Shown here: piece by piece, positions 14,001 through 27,190 of the stretch
Layout: each line of letters begins with the position of its first letter
Numbering within the stretch: position 1 is the first letter of the stretch
Assembly: GCA_008360975.2 (NCBI GenBank)
Contig: CM039211.1
Coordinates: forward strand, 2,659,295-2,723,294
DNA length: 64,000 nucleotides
Direction of reading: 5' to 3'
From: Lichenostomus cassidix
Lineage: Eukaryota > Chordata > Aves > Passeriformes > Meliphagidae
Position numbers and translations under genes: made by a program
The notes under the pieces: model-generated
What the model was told of the DNA's origin: nothing
What the model saw: the letters and a program-made list of their open reading frames with translations, nothing else
Databases searched by the model: none

Positions 14001-17000
14001 ACTCCTATCTCTAGACAGCACTGTCTTCCCCCAAATATAGCTTTTGTCAGATTTTCAGTGTCATCAGTAGCACCAGATGTATTTGCTGGCAATTTTTTAC
14101 GTTCATAAACAAGCAAACATGAAAAATGAGACAATGGGTTTTGAGTTCCTGTCTCATTTCCTGCATTTCTACTTTTTAATTCCAACCTCAGTTGGAATGA
14201 AAAGGGTGCAAAAAGGTTCAGTTTGGGGAAGGAATTTCAGCTCCATTTAAAATGGCCATTTACTTCTTTTAGACTTCTAAGTTTTCTTCCTTTTAGCAGC
14301 TGTGTTTCCAGTCTTTCATCGAGATCCTGGCTGTTCATGTGATGAAATAGCTTTCATTTTAATTCTGTCTTCTTAAACCCCTGTGATTTTCACACACATA
14401 AGGTAATCACTTTTACTAAAGAGGAACACTGAAAATCAAGGGAAAGGCCTTAGTTCTTTAATCCAAGATAAATGAGATCTTCCAGGGAAATGTTAAGAGG
14501 TCAAATATCACAGTGTACTAGGCAAAGCAGCATATTATTCCCTAGCCTTTATTTCAGAAATGACTGGATTATGTTTATTAGTTTTCTCTTGTAAAGCACA
14601 GTCTTGAAATGTCGTGTTAAAGATCGAAAAAAGACCTGTAAACTAGAATCTCTAAGTACAAACTTGTATGTTAGGCAACCTTTGTCTTGAAACTTTTTGC
14701 ATCGTTATTTAAACATGAGTGAATTTTTGTATATGACTCCTTTTCTGGTGACAACTAGTTCTTTTTCCATATTTTTATTTGAACCAGTGTTATGTATCTA
14801 TTTTATTTCCTATGCCTAGGGAAATAAAAATCTCTTCGCTCTCTGTTTTGAGTAAAGAAGTCAGAATCCTGCAATGTTCATGTGGTGATGCAAAGATACT
14901 TGACTTTGAGAAGAAATTTTTAAAGAAAGAATTAAAAAAACAAATTACTGACTGTTATTGCAGCTGTTAGTAGACAATATTAATATACTTCAGATTTACC
15001 ATACCACACTGCAAGAATCTGAAGGACTGGGTGTTTTCTTGATTCTGATTCTTACTCCCCTTTGCCATCTGCTAATGGATAAAGTTGGATACCAAACCAG
15101 ACAGATTGACTATTTTCAACTCTCCAGTAGGAAAAGAGGAACCTCTTTGCTCATCCCTTTCTCAGTTTCCTAATAGAAAGAAGAAAGAAAATGGAAAAGC
15201 ATCAATATGTGAAACTGGAGCATTTTATTTTTTTTTCTGTACCACTGTTCCAGGTAACCAGAAGGTATCTTGATTCTGAGTTTTGATCTTATTTTCATTC
15301 CCAACCCCTCTGCCACCCCCAGAAAAAGAATCTTTTTCAAACACTCACATGAATTTAAATTTATCAGAGAACTGATATCATGTATATAGCCATGTACTTT
15401 TACAAGTACAGAATGCTAGTAAAATTGAATAACTGTACTAATTAAAATTAATTTCCAGAGACACAGCTATTACAGTAATTTTGAAGACTAGCCTATATTT
15501 CCAGCTCTTATCTCCCAAAACCATTGTTCTGTTGTGTATTTGTAATGAAATTTTTCTTTTTGTTTTTTTTATATTTTTCCACACTTTATGCAGAAGGCAA
15601 TATGTTCATCGTCTTATTTGTTGCTTATTTGTTGCTATTATTGGTATAAACATCTGGTGATCTACAAGCATCAGAATCACTGAAAGATATTGCAAAATAA
15701 GGATCTCTTTCTTGCTATAATTAATTGCGACCTGTTAAGGTACTTATTTTGGTTTTTGTTTTTTAAATTTTTTTATCTAGCCCCTAATTTATTTGTCAAC
15801 TTTACTTCTTCTGTTCCCTTCCTGACATTTTCAGCTGACTAGTGCTCTACTTTGTATATCTTTTGTTTGTTTATTCCACACTGGGCACAGCTGATAGGTG
15901 ACAAATTTTTCCTTTGGAATCTAGGACTGGGATTTGAGAGATGGATTCCCACCTCTCTGTCAGTGCTGATTATTACCTGAAGCTCTTCCTCATCTTCATA
16001 GCTGTTACTGTCCTGAATCCAGAAATGCTTCTTTCTGCTGATGATTAAATTCCAACAAATCCAAAATTCCCTAAAAATGCTGTGCTTTAAAATGCAGCAA
16101 TCCTAATCTGCCATCTGTGTGTTTATGCCATTAAATCATGTGGGTACATGACTTGATGCTAGCCATACTGAAAGTGTTTCTTTGTTAAGTTTATTATATA
16201 TGTCCATATTAGATCATTGACGTGTTGCCATTTAATTTAGCAATTTCTGCAAAGAAAGCTGCTGATACCTTGATGAGGAACCAAAAAAACCCCAAAACTC
16301 CACAAGAAAAAGAAAAGCAACCCCCCTGAAGTCAGTAGAAATTAGTCAACAGGAATTAATGAAAAGAGGTCTATGTTAAATGTCAGTGAGGAAATATCTG
16401 CGATACTGAATTTTTATATTTTCCTCCCTTCTGCTATTTTTTTGTCTTGCATCTTCCTGATGCTGCTCTGTCACCACCTTGCCCTTGAGTGCTGGCAGTG
16501 TGGTGTTATTCTCATTATCTTTTCTAGTTCCATTCTCATTCTCAAGTCCCTCAAGTCCTTCCCTTTAATGTGCTGTTTCAGGGAATTTCAAAATTAACAT
16601 CAGAAAAATACAATCTGGCTGTTTCACTTGTGATGGTATTAGAAGTTTTTAAAAAGTAAAAAATGGGAAAAAAAAACCCCCAAACATTTTTTAGTCTTGT
16701 GCAGAGTGAAAAGGTCTGTTTGAAAATACCATAGGAACTTCTGGTTCTTCTAAATAAACACATTTACTATAATAAAAATCTACATTTCTGTCAAAATCCT
16801 CAGAGAGAATTCTACAAAAGTAGGGGTTGTCAGATTTTTTTTATTTTTGGATGATAGATCTCTTAGAAAACTCTTAGAAAAAAGCAAACACCTTTGTGGG
16901 AAAAGAAGTTGCATGGCTAAAGATGAAGTGTTTTGAGGTTCACAAAATCACTTCAATAAACTCTGCAGGTTTTAAAAAATATATGAAGCTAGTTTTCCTC

Positions 17001-17089
17001 CATAGTTATTACAGCTTTAATTGAATAAGATACCAGTGGTCAGCCAGAGTGGTGCCTTCATGCCTGGGAACACTGGGAATGCCATGCAG
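11021..17089. other. Non-coding with small simple repeats
   Basis: AT-rich DNA with short A or T runs (for example 10,797-10,816 just to the left, 13,491-13,502 and 13,760-13,773). Open frames are short and domain-free. Apart from the TA/CA tract annotated separately, I recognise nothing. Confidence 0.5.
12639..12679 (+). repeat. Compound (TA)n/(CA)n microsatellite
   Basis: An alternating TA run of about 20 bp, a short 'tttatatata' interruption and a CA run of about 16 bp. A likely length-polymorphic dinucleotide repeat. Confidence 0.9.
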
Positions 17090-18262
17090 GTTGCCAGGAT
17101 TCCACAATTCTCCTGATCCTTTGATTCTAGGATTCCATGATGCCATTAGTCTGTGATTCAATGATTCCATTATTCCATAATTCTCTTATTCTATGCCTCT
17201 ATTAATCTACTGCACTATGATTCCCTGATTCTGTGATTCAATTATTCAATTATTATTCAATTATTCAATTATTCTACCATTCTGTGAAAATATTATTCTA
17301 TTATTCAATGACCCTGTGATACAATGATTCTGATTCCATGATTACAAGTTGCTGTAATTTAATGATTCCCTGATTCTGTGATTTAATTATTCAGTTATTC
17401 TATGATTCCATGATTTTGGTTTTTTGAGTCCATGATGCATTGATTCCATGACTTTGATTCCCTGATTCTATGATTTATTATTGAATTATTCTATGTTTAT
17501 GAGTGTAGGTTTTCATGATTCTGTGATGCAATTTTTCTATGATTTCATGATTCTTTGAGTCCATTATTCTCTGATGCATTGATTCTGTGAGTCCACAATT
17601 CCACAATCCCATGCCTGTATGGTTTAAGGGTTCTATGATTCTCTGATTATATGATTCCATGATTCCACAATTCTTTGATACCAGGATTCTGTGATTGCTT
17701 GATTCTGTGATTCCATGAAGCTGTGATGCACTGATTCCATGATTCCATGAATCATTGGTTCTGTGATTCCATGATTCCATGCCTCTGTGATGCATTGATT
17801 CTGTGATCCTATGAATCCATGTTTATATGTTGCAATGAATCCATGACTCTATGACTCAATAATTCCTGATTCTATGATTCCCTGCATCTATGATTCCATG
17901 ATTCCCTATGTCTGTGACACAATGATTCCATGTTTTTATGACTCTACAATTCCCTGATTCTGTGTGTGATTACTCTGTGATTATTCTGTCATGGTTGTGA
18001 TTCCACAGCTCTGTGATGCAACTGTAATGACCCCATGATCCTTTAATCCCATTACTCTGCCATGCAATGATTCTTTGATTCCCTGATTTAATGATGCAAA
18101 TATTCCATGATTCCATGATTCAATGAGTCTATAGCTCAATGATTTTATGATTTTTTTGACTTCACGATTCCACAATTCTCTGACACCCTGATTCTATGAT
18201 TGATTTCCTGATTCTGTGACTCTGATGATTCCCTGAGTCTGTGATTCTGACATCCTCTGAAT
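17090..18262 (+). repeat. Degenerate 8-bp tandem array (ATTCYRTG)n
   Basis: About 1.17 kb built from variants of 'gattctgt', 'gattccat' and 'gattctat', at an average period near 8 bp with substitutions and small indels. The unit is the same as the short terminal repeat at the 3' end of avian CR1 elements. I see no clear CR1 body at the left edge, where unit-like sequence starts near 17,100. The frames on the minus strand (rich in N, H, R, I, E, S) are products of the repeat, not proteins. Confidence 0.9.
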
Positions 18263-21200
18263 CCATCACCCCTGTGCAGTTTCAGCACCTTGTTTCCCTG
18301 ACAAACCCTGCATTTTTTTAAAATCAAAGCCCATGTTTTTCACCAGGCTTTTCATTCACAACTTTAAAAAGTTGTTCTGAAAAGAGAAATGCCACTAGAA
18401 AGACTGTACATCTACTCTTTTTTTGGTGAAATCTGAGCTGCTGCTGAACCTGAGCAACTCCTAAAAATGAACAAAGCTGACGTAACTCCCTGTAACATGC
18501 AGGGGAAATTTAGGTTGGGGCAAAGCTGAGAAATAGTGTTGGCTCACTTTGATGGCTGTGTCCTGACAGGTGACATCCAGTCTTGAAAAATTTATTTGCC
18601 ATTTTGATGTTGCAATACTGGAAAGATGGGGGTTAGAGAGAAATAATGAAAACACATTTTCTTCAGTGTCTGGCAGTTTGGTCCAGGGGTTGGGAGTCAG
18701 GGTGTGAGCATGAAGGAGGTTTAACAGGAATGTGAGAAACCCAGGGTTGGAGAAGAGAGTCCAAAATATCTCATGGAAACACTGCCTCTCTGTGGGGAGC
18801 CCAAAGGTAAAGGAGTAAAGGTGGTGTATGAACACTGTCCTTGGAAAACTCAGTTCTGAAAGTGGAGGAAGCAGGAACTAACAGGACTGAAAAGAAAAAT
18901 TATTTGTATCCTGCTCCCATTTTTAACAAACCAATAATCTCCTAAAGCTCATGGTCTGCCTGGCAGAGTCCTGAAGGGTTGGACGAAGCTGTGCAGAATG
19001 GACTCCTCTGAATCAGAAAAGGACATGAGAGCTCATTAAAATTATGTGTTGTGAATTAAATAATGACAGATTTCTTGTTGGTGAATTCTGTAAACTTAAA
19101 GGATATAAACCTAAAGGATGTCAACCAAGTGGGAGATACTGAAGTGTTGCAAACCTTAGCTCAAGGAATTAAAAAAAAAAGTAGAAAAAATAACCATCTC
19201 ATGGATGTGGATGACTTTCAGACGTGTGTAAAAGTTGATCTGAAGGTATCATGATTAATTATGTAGAGTGTACACAAATATTTTTAGCACAAGAGAGGAG
19301 GATAACACCCAAAAATGCACAAATGTGGGTGTTTAACATCTGTAAATGACTAGGCTGAGGGCTTTTCTCATCTACTATTTATTGAAAAAAATCATAGTTA
19401 CAGTTAATTTATTACACGTTTGAAATATATTCTTCTCCTTTAAAAAATTTCACTTTTCAAATAGTGGAAGACATCATCACACTGTTCATAAAGAGCTCAA
19501 ACCCAGGATCACCCAGGGTGCTTCTGAAGCTCTCAGAAACCATATTTACTTGTGGAAATGCATGATATAGAAGAAACCCATAGATATTTTTCCATGCACA
19601 ATGAATTCTAGAGTGTATTGCTGTTCTAAAAGTTCAAAGTTTTTAAGGCTATATTTTACACCATCTGATTCCATAAAAAAGTACTCTAATCTGATGCCTG
19701 CAGTGTGTTATGTCCCCTGTAAATGGTGATCTAAACCTGACTTCAAACCTTTCCTCTGCTCTTCCAACAATTTCCTGAATATTCCTCTGAAGTTTTTCTT
19801 TCATAATTTTATATAATTTCACTGTACTTTTTTTTCAAGTGTGGAATGTTTTTCTCCCTCTTTTGTCAGGTTGCCCCCATGCACATTTAAATTCTGTTTG
19901 AAAAGCTTCTTGGGGTAAGAAAAAATTAAAATTGATTGAAAAAATTTGAAAAGACTGATTAGTCTCTCCTTTACTGGCCAAAAAGCTGGAGGAAAGTAAT
20001 AAGTAAAAAAATACCATCATAAAATGGGTTTAGGAGCCAATTTCAGCTTCCCTTGACTTCAGTAGGCACAGAAAAGGAAACTCAGTCCCTGTTTACTGCT
20101 GCCTGTTGAGTTCCATCAGCCATTCAGGCACTAATAGCATTGGGTCAGCAACAACATTTTTGTGATCTGTGCTTTGACACACAGAGGAAAAAAAGAACAT
20201 CTTCATAACATTAGAGAGCCATAGCTGGTAAAAGCCAATTTTGCCCATTAATAACAGCGAACAAGTGAAGATAAATGAGGTGTAATGCACAGCTTTGAAG
20301 CATAAAAAATTGTTGTAATGCTTGCATTTAATTATAATTTATCTGCATTCATTTCTCTTTAGATACCTGACAAGACACTGTTTCATTCTCCCAACACTTG
20401 CTACAATAGTTAGCCTTTTATTTCCTGCAATAATTTCATCACTGCACTTCAGAAGCACATCTACTCCTTTCGGACCTAAGACAAATGTGTTTGTTGACTT
20501 TCAAGCTGTTAAAATTAGCCATGCCAGTGGATTAATATTCATTTGGAGCCGTGGCTCTGTTTCATCTATCTGAGCCCAGGCAGGCACAGTCTAATGTATC
20601 GTCTGACTTTTATGTAAATAAATATTCCTCCCGCCTGCAGAGTTGGATGGCAGCTGCAGACCTTCCTGAACTTTGTGGAGCTCTCCTAATGCAGCAGCAT
20701 CCTTCCCTTCCCGTCCTCTGATTGCATAAAATCCCTTTTTGCAATATTTATCAGAAGGTTTGCTCAGCACAGGCTGGGTTCAACTTCCCAACACTTTCAC
20801 TGAAAGTGAAACACATCTCAGAAAGGCTCCCAGAAATTCTTCAAAAGCTCTGGTTTTCCTAAAAGGTTGTGGGTTTGTTTTGCCTCCTCATCTTTTCCTA
20901 CCTTTAGCGGATAGAAGTTCTTTTATTTTGTTTTTTTTTTTGTTTTTTTGTGGTTTTTTGGGCTGTTTTTTGTGTGTCTCTAGTTCTGTAATTTCCCTGC
21001 CATTTACCTCTCCTTCATAGCTCTGCCACTTTCATCCTTCATACATAAATAAGAAGGAATTGGTGGGAAAGGGAAATTGCCCAGACTTTCCCCTGAAGAT
21101 GGAGTTAATGTAAAGTAACATTAATTTCAAACTTTTGAGGTCCACTGGGAACGTGGAAGTTTTTGTGGAGTCAGAATTGCCGCAGCAAACAACCTCAAAA

Positions 21201-21965
21201 GAAATGTGAAATTGTGCTGGATAACTTCTATTGTTATCATTCTTTTCTCAGGAACTAGTATTTTAATTTAAATGCTGATGTGGCTTTGTTCAGTAATGAT
21301 GTTCCTTAGAATTCATGTATTCAAAATGTGTGTTTTAAAGTGACATTTCCTTGTGTATTAACTTGAGCAGAAATATCTCTTCACAATTTGATCCTTGTGT
21401 TTGTTTTCTTTCACTGCAAGTCTGAAACTGATAATGTTTTGCTGATGTTTGTTCAGAAATATTGTTCTTGTTTAATCTTCCAGTCTGATGGTGGTTTAAA
21501 GAGTGAGATTCCTAACAGTGACCTGGGAGACAAACATCATCATTCCAAACCAGAAGATAAAGAAAATACTAAATATTCTCAGTATATGCTTTGATAAAAC
21601 CCCAACCAGAGGAAAAAGGTGCTAAAAAGACTAAAAATATGGATTAAATGGCATCAATAACCGATAGAGCAGAGAATGCTGATAAATGTAAGAGAATTAT
21701 GTAATTTAGAAACACCAAACTAAAAAAATCTTACTATAATAATAAAAAGTTCATGATAGGTCAATAAGCTCTTCAAAAATATCTATCTTTCTCAAACTTT
21801 TCCCAAACAGGAGTGGGATTTTGTAGCACCAATATAATGAAGTTTACACCAGCAAGAGCACCACACTGATATCCCTAGAAATGATAGGTTTTTAGCTGAA
21901 AAAAACCTCTTATATCTCCAAGGCAATCTGATTTTTCAAATGAGTCAAAATAATTGCTGGTCAGT
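18263..21965. other. Non-coding, T-rich patch at 20.93 kb
   Basis: No gene is seen. Positions 20,927-20,972 are T-rich with G interruptions, like the array at 9.85 kb. The 124-codon minus-strand frame at 18,461-18,835 has no recognisable domain. The stretch 20,520-20,660 is less AT-rich than its surroundings and could be a conserved non-coding block, but that cannot be judged from one sequence. Confidence 0.45.
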
Positions 21966-22336
21966 GGAGAGACAAAAGAAAAACAAAGACAAAAACCAAA
22001 ACCAAAACAAAAAACCAAAAACCAAAAACCAAAAACCAAAAACCAAAAACCAAAAACCAAAAACCAAAAACCAAAAACCAAAACCAAAACAAAACCACAA
22101 AAAAAACCCCAAAACAACACTAGCACCACCAAAAAAACTCCAAAACCAACAAAAAACTCAAAACAAAAACAAAAATCCCCCAAAAAATAAATAAAACCCC
22201 AAACCCCAAAAAACCCTAAACAAACCCCCCCCCAAAATAAACCACAAAAAATCTCCCAAAACCACCCAAACCAAACCAACAAACAACACTCAAAATGCCC
22301 CCAGACAACAAAAACAACCAACCAACCAAACCCCCA
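21966..22336 (+). repeat. (CCAAAAA)n array with C-tracts
   Basis: Ten or so perfect 7-bp units (ccaaaaa) lie at about 22,013-22,082, followed by degenerate A/C sequence to 22,336. The right part carries C-tracts, including 'accccaaacccc' near 22,197 and a run of nine C near 22,225. The minus strand is therefore a series of G-tracts separated by T/G spacers. Confidence 0.92.
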
Positions 22337-23069
22337 AAAAACCCTCCTTTGGACTGCTGATTTGTGAATAGATTTTCTTTATATGGATTTTTTTGTGGCA
22401 TGATTTGACTTCAGTGCATCAGATTCAATGCTCTCTGATGAGTATAACATCTGTAGAAAGACCAAACTCCTAATTTTTCAATGGACAACACAGTGGGTTT
22501 TTTATAATAGATCAGGAAAAAACAAAGTATGAAGTAATAGTAAGTAACAGATGAAATCAAAGAGTAATAAAGGCTGCTAGCAGAAAAAGCGAGAAACAGA
22601 ATAAGCTATGGAAAAAGAGAGAAAATGGATATAAAAAAGACAACTTAGGAACATTCTGTATTTATACTCAGTATCAAAATCTGTGATGTGGAGTTTTCCC
22701 CTCTTTTTCTGTCTCTCTTGAAAGGCCTTAATGGGATCTGTCTGAGTTGTTTATGGGGAAAATGGTGAACTATGGGGAGGAGGAAGATTTTATTTCTTCC
22801 CCCTCTATCAGGTCCAGTGGAACATGGCTTGGAACTGTTTCAGCAGTGAGTTCACTGCAAAGGAAGAGAGCAGAAGATTTTTCAGTTCCCTTCTGAAGTG
22901 TAGTTGGGAAATGCTGAAGTTTTGAGCCCTGGATCAAGGAGCAGAAGGATCAGACACAATTATCTGGCTGTCATCAGGTTATTGAAACAATACCTCTTGC
23001 TCTGAGGATACTGCAGAGCTCCAGGCTGTGAGTCTGTGCTGTAACAGCCTGAAAGTGGGGAGGCAATAA

Positions 23070-23622
23070 TAATAAAAAAAAAATTAAAGAAAACCCCAAA
23101 ACCAAACCAAAACAAAAAGCAAAAGAGAAAACAAACAAACAAATAATCCACAACAAAACACCAAAACACCTAAAAACAGACAAAAACCCCCAAAACAAAC
23201 AAAAAACCCACAAAAAACCATACCCAACCAACAAATAAACAAGCAAATAAAAAAAACCACCCAACCCCAAAAACAAAATTAAAAAAGCCCAACCCCTCCA
23301 GACAAACAAAAATTTAAAAACCTCAAAACCCAAAAACCAAAACCAAAAACCCAAAAAAACCACCCGAAAATTCAACCCCCCCAAAAAAACCCCCCTAAAT
23401 GAAAAAATGATGCCAAAAAACCCCACAGAAACCAAAACAACAAAATATCCACAACCTCCCCCCAAACCACCACAAAAAAATCAACAAAAAACCCAACCTA
23501 CCAACCAACCAGCCAACCAACCAACCAACCAAAAAAAAGCCAAATAAAAAACAAAGACCCCCCACAAAACAAACATTCCCCCCAAAAAAAACCCAAAGCA
23601 AAACAAAAAACCAACCCAACAC
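23070..23622 (+). repeat. A/C low-complexity array
   Basis: About 550 bp composed almost only of A and C on the plus strand, with 'aaaaccccc', 'ccaaaa' and, at 23,500-23,533, (CCAA)n units. It resembles the 22.0-22.3 kb array in strand and composition and lies about 740 bp from it. The long F/G/W/V-rich frames on the minus strand are repeat artefacts. Confidence 0.9.
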
Positions 23623-24539
23623 TTGGTAAAGTTTCTAATTTGATTTCAAAAGGCAAACAGGGACCAGAGGGAGCAGGAGTTTGTGACATGGATTTTAACA
23701 CTTTCCCCTGGGGAAGGACATTTCCAGCTTTTGTTTCAAGGAGTGATTAGTGTCTTGACTAAAGGGTAAGTCAAGTGTATTTGACTTACTCTTTAACATC
23801 AGGCATGAAATGCAGAGATAACCCTGGAGAAGAGGAAATGAATGCTCTTGGTTCTGCAGGTATCAGCCATCCTCCTCCTCCTCCTTAAAAAGAATTCTGG
23901 GATGCAAGCCTGAAAAGCAGGACAGGTTTCCTTGCAGAGCTCTTAAAAGGTACTTTAAAATCCCTAATGCAGAAAATAAAATCTGTTTCTGCACATGACT
24001 GAGGCAGCAGCATGATATTAACATGTCACCATCAGTATTGTGGCAAGAGATCCACTGAACACTGAGCTGAGCAACCAGATCAAGTCCATTTCAAGCACTG
24101 ACATTCTGCATTTCCTCAAACCAAAATGCTCTCCAGCATGCCAGTAATTTAATCAGAAAAATGAAGGTCAGTCACTGATGTCTACCTCATCACTTGTTTT
24201 GGTAAGACGTTTAAATCAAGGCTGAGACAGGCCAAACATGTTTTTTTGTTTACTCAGTGACCATTTTTGACATCCCCTCAATGCAGTGGAGCCTTGAGTT
24301 GTGTGTTACATGAGCATCTCAGCAGAAAGGGGCTTTGGTACTGGGTGAGTGGCCAGAAAAACAAAAATGTGTTGCTCTAATCCATGGCTCATGAAGTTTC
24401 CTTCCAAAATAAAGTGAAGAATAAAAAATAAAAGTGAAGAATTGGGCACAAGGAGGTGTTTACATTCTCTCCTGCTCTTCATGCAGCACAGTGAAATTAA
24501 AGGTATGTGTGTTTCTATATATAAATTGCTACCTTAAGA

Positions 24540-25112
24540 ACAGAATCAGAAGAGAAGTTCAGAATCAGAAGAAGTCTCTAAGAACACTCAAATAAAGAAG
24601 TCAGCACAAAAAAAAAAAAAAAACAACCCAAAACCAACATATACAGAAAAATAAAATAAAAAATGCAATGAGATTACCCAGAAGGGGAACAAAAAGTGCT
24701 AAGATTTGGGAAGAAGTAAATAAAATGGCATACACTGAGAAAAACAGTAGAACAAAAGTAACCACAGAAACATTAAAAATAAAGAGAAGAACACAAAGGA
24801 AATCTCTTCACAGGGATCAGAAAATATCATAAGCTAGTCACAAACACACAGACATACACACAGACAGAAGGGGAAAAGCACAGAAAATGACAGCCCAATA
24901 TACAGAAGAGAAAGATCAAAAGAGATTAAAAGAAAAAGTGGTTTGCTGAAGATAAGGATGCAGCAACCTGACCAAAGTAAAAAATGACAAGAAAACAAAG
25001 ATAAGGAAAAGTCAGCACAGAAAAAACATAAGAAATGGAGCACTGGAGATCACTGCACAAACAAGCAATCAGTGCAAAAGGAGGTTTTAAGGAAAAAAAA
25101 ACAACAAAACAA
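24540..25112 (+). other. A/purine-rich, strand-asymmetric stretch
   Basis: About 570 bp in which the plus strand is dominated by A with G, including an A16 run near 24,608-24,624 and many 'agaaaa' and 'acaaaa' words. No open frame or known repeat explains it. It could be decayed simple-repeat sequence continuing the A-rich tendency of the 22-23.6 kb arrays. Confidence 0.5.
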
Positions 25113-26984
25113 CAAAAAGACAGAATACTTTGTCCAAACTGTGTGCCTAGACTTCAGGAAAAACTTTAAGAGCCTAATCTGAAGATGTCCCCGAGTTAAG
25201 AAGAACCTCTTTGTAATTTATTTACAAGGAGCTTTGATGTCTGTGAAACCTTTTACTCTACATCTCAATGACACCAAAGTCTAGAGAGAGAATCTAAAAA
25301 AGGGCTGTAAGAGTGTATTAATTGGGCTAATTGTATATAAGGTAGTTAAAAAGAACATAACATCTTATTATTCTTTTTAGAAAGGAGATGTACAAAACTA
25401 AAATGAAACATAAGATCCATTCCAATTTTCTTGGAATTTTTAGTCCTCAAAGAAACAGGTGTGAATGAAAATGTGAATGAAACCACAGATCTTCTTCAGG
25501 TTTAAGTTTTTATTTCTAAGTTAAATTTTAGCAACTAGAACTTAGAACTGTCACATTTCTTCACATAGTAACATTTTCATGTAAGAAAATTTTCAGTCTG
25601 ATAAGAAGATTGTCACTTCAGCTTTCAGATTTCTACAATCTGGATTTTATTGCAGATTTATGAGGTAAACAATCTCTCCATTTTAAGAGCATGGTTCTGT
25701 TCCTCTTTTTCTTATAAAGAATGTTCATGGGCTGTTTTCTGGTTCTGAACTGCATTATCTTGTATTCAGAGAGAGGATTTTAAAAGCCCTAAATGATGTA
25801 GAAATATTTTCTAAATACTTCATTTATATTCTGACATCTCTTGAAATTTAGAGGGCAAATTGTGCCTCAACTTCATGGCTGTCTGGACAAAACCAATCTC
25901 TCATGAAAGGCAGCAGAAGTTTCTTTCTCTTGGCTTTACTTGAGGCTCACATAATCACATAAAGAATCAGCCACAGAGATGAAAAACTGCTGTGTAGAGG
26001 CTGCAAAAATGTATAAATTCAGAGCTGTCTAACCACAGTGACAAAAAATAGGTTACCTCAGCCTAAAGCATCTGGTGCTGAGCTCTGCCTTCCTCCTGCC
26101 CTCCTCCCTCTGACTACAGATTATCCTGGATATGCAAATGCTTGGCAAAAGATAATATTTACAGCTTTCTAAAGCTTTGCTACCGTGACATACTTTTTAA
26201 TTAAACAGTAACAATTGTAGCCTGTGGCATTTTCTGAGATTAATGAGAGGCTGGAAAACACTGAGGCCTAAAGCAAATTAGCCCATCATTAATGAATCAT
26301 AAAAAACCCTTGCTCTTGGCTTTGGTTATAATCTGTTTGGACTCAGAATCAAATGAAAAGAATTAGTTTTCTTTCCTGTAGTGCTGTCTGTTTTACACAA
26401 ACTGCTGTGAGTTTTGATTAAGTCTCTCTCACTCAGTATTGTTGTGAGGCACTGAGAACTTCCTGGGTTTTGCACATGGTGAACTTTTTCCAGCAAACAG
26501 AACACCTGGGAATCTTTTTCCCACTGTAGGAGGTGCAACCTCTCTGAGACAAAGTTTTCCTCGAATCCAGAGAAAATCAGGGTTATTTTCTACATTTTCT
26601 TTACCTCTCTCCCTTCATCATAGTTGTTTTCCCCACTATTTTCTATGCCTGTGCACATTTCAAAAACATTCAAAAATGTTTTTACTTTGTTAAACTGTTT
26701 TAAGTGTTTCTAAATAAAACCAAATTAATTTGCTCTTGCCTCCCAAATTTATGATGACTTTAGGAAAAGTCTAAAACAAGTAAATCTGAATAGATCAGAA
26801 ACACAAATTGACACTACTGACCCAACATAAGCTCCATGTTTTTTTTTTTCCATTTCTGATTTTGTCTCAGCCTTGTGCCGTGAGATAAGAAAAAAGCTCA
26901 TTGAAATATCTCAGAACTGCGGGTGAAAACTGATACAGCTGTCCTGGACTAAAAGGGCACAGACAGAGAAAATAAAACCACAGA
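25113..26984. other. Non-coding, possible conserved block at 26.1 kb
   Basis: No gene is seen. Around 26,120-26,300 there is an octamer-like 'atgcaaat' and several TAAT cores, which is the composition of many vertebrate enhancers. This is only suggestive, because AT-rich DNA yields such words by chance. Confidence 0.3.
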
Positions 26985-27190
26985 ACAGAATTTGGAAAGA
27001 ATTCTGAAAGATCACTTCATCCAACCTTTCATGGGAAAGGCAGCCCAGGTGGGATTTTCTAGCAAATTTTCCAATCTCATCTTGAAAACTTCCATTGATG
27101 GGGACTTGATTATGTGATTTTGTCTTTTGGAGACTCCCAGATTTATCATCCTCCTCCAAAAGACATTTTTAAGTTTTTTCAATGAGCATT
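26985..27190 (-). mobile_element. Very old CR1/L3-like LINE 3' fragment
   Basis: Read on the minus strand, this resembles a decayed LINE 3' untranslated region. The plus strand has 'gatcacttcatccaac', 'ggcagcccaggtgggatttt' and 'cttccattgatggggact' in the order and spacing expected for CR1/L3-type ends. Divergence is high and the call rests on a few islands. Confidence 0.4.

Noticed and set aside
17478..17795. 105-codon minus-strand ORF with repeated NH/ES-rich peptides
   Set aside because: It is a translation of the degenerate 8-bp array.
18461..18835. 124-codon minus-strand ORF
   Set aside because: No domain, no splice or promoter context; isolated chance frame.
22013..22082. CRISPR-like or telomere-like array
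   Set aside because: The units are 7 bp with no spacers, unlike CRISPR. The unit is not TTAGGG, so it is not vertebrate telomere repeat either.
21875..23701. F/G/W/V-rich and K/N/Q/P-rich proteins of 60-163 codons
   Set aside because: They are direct translations of the A/C simple repeats in different frames.
26120..26300. Conserved enhancer with octamer and TAAT cores
   Set aside because: Such words are common in AT-rich DNA and no comparison is available, so it is mentioned only within an interval description.
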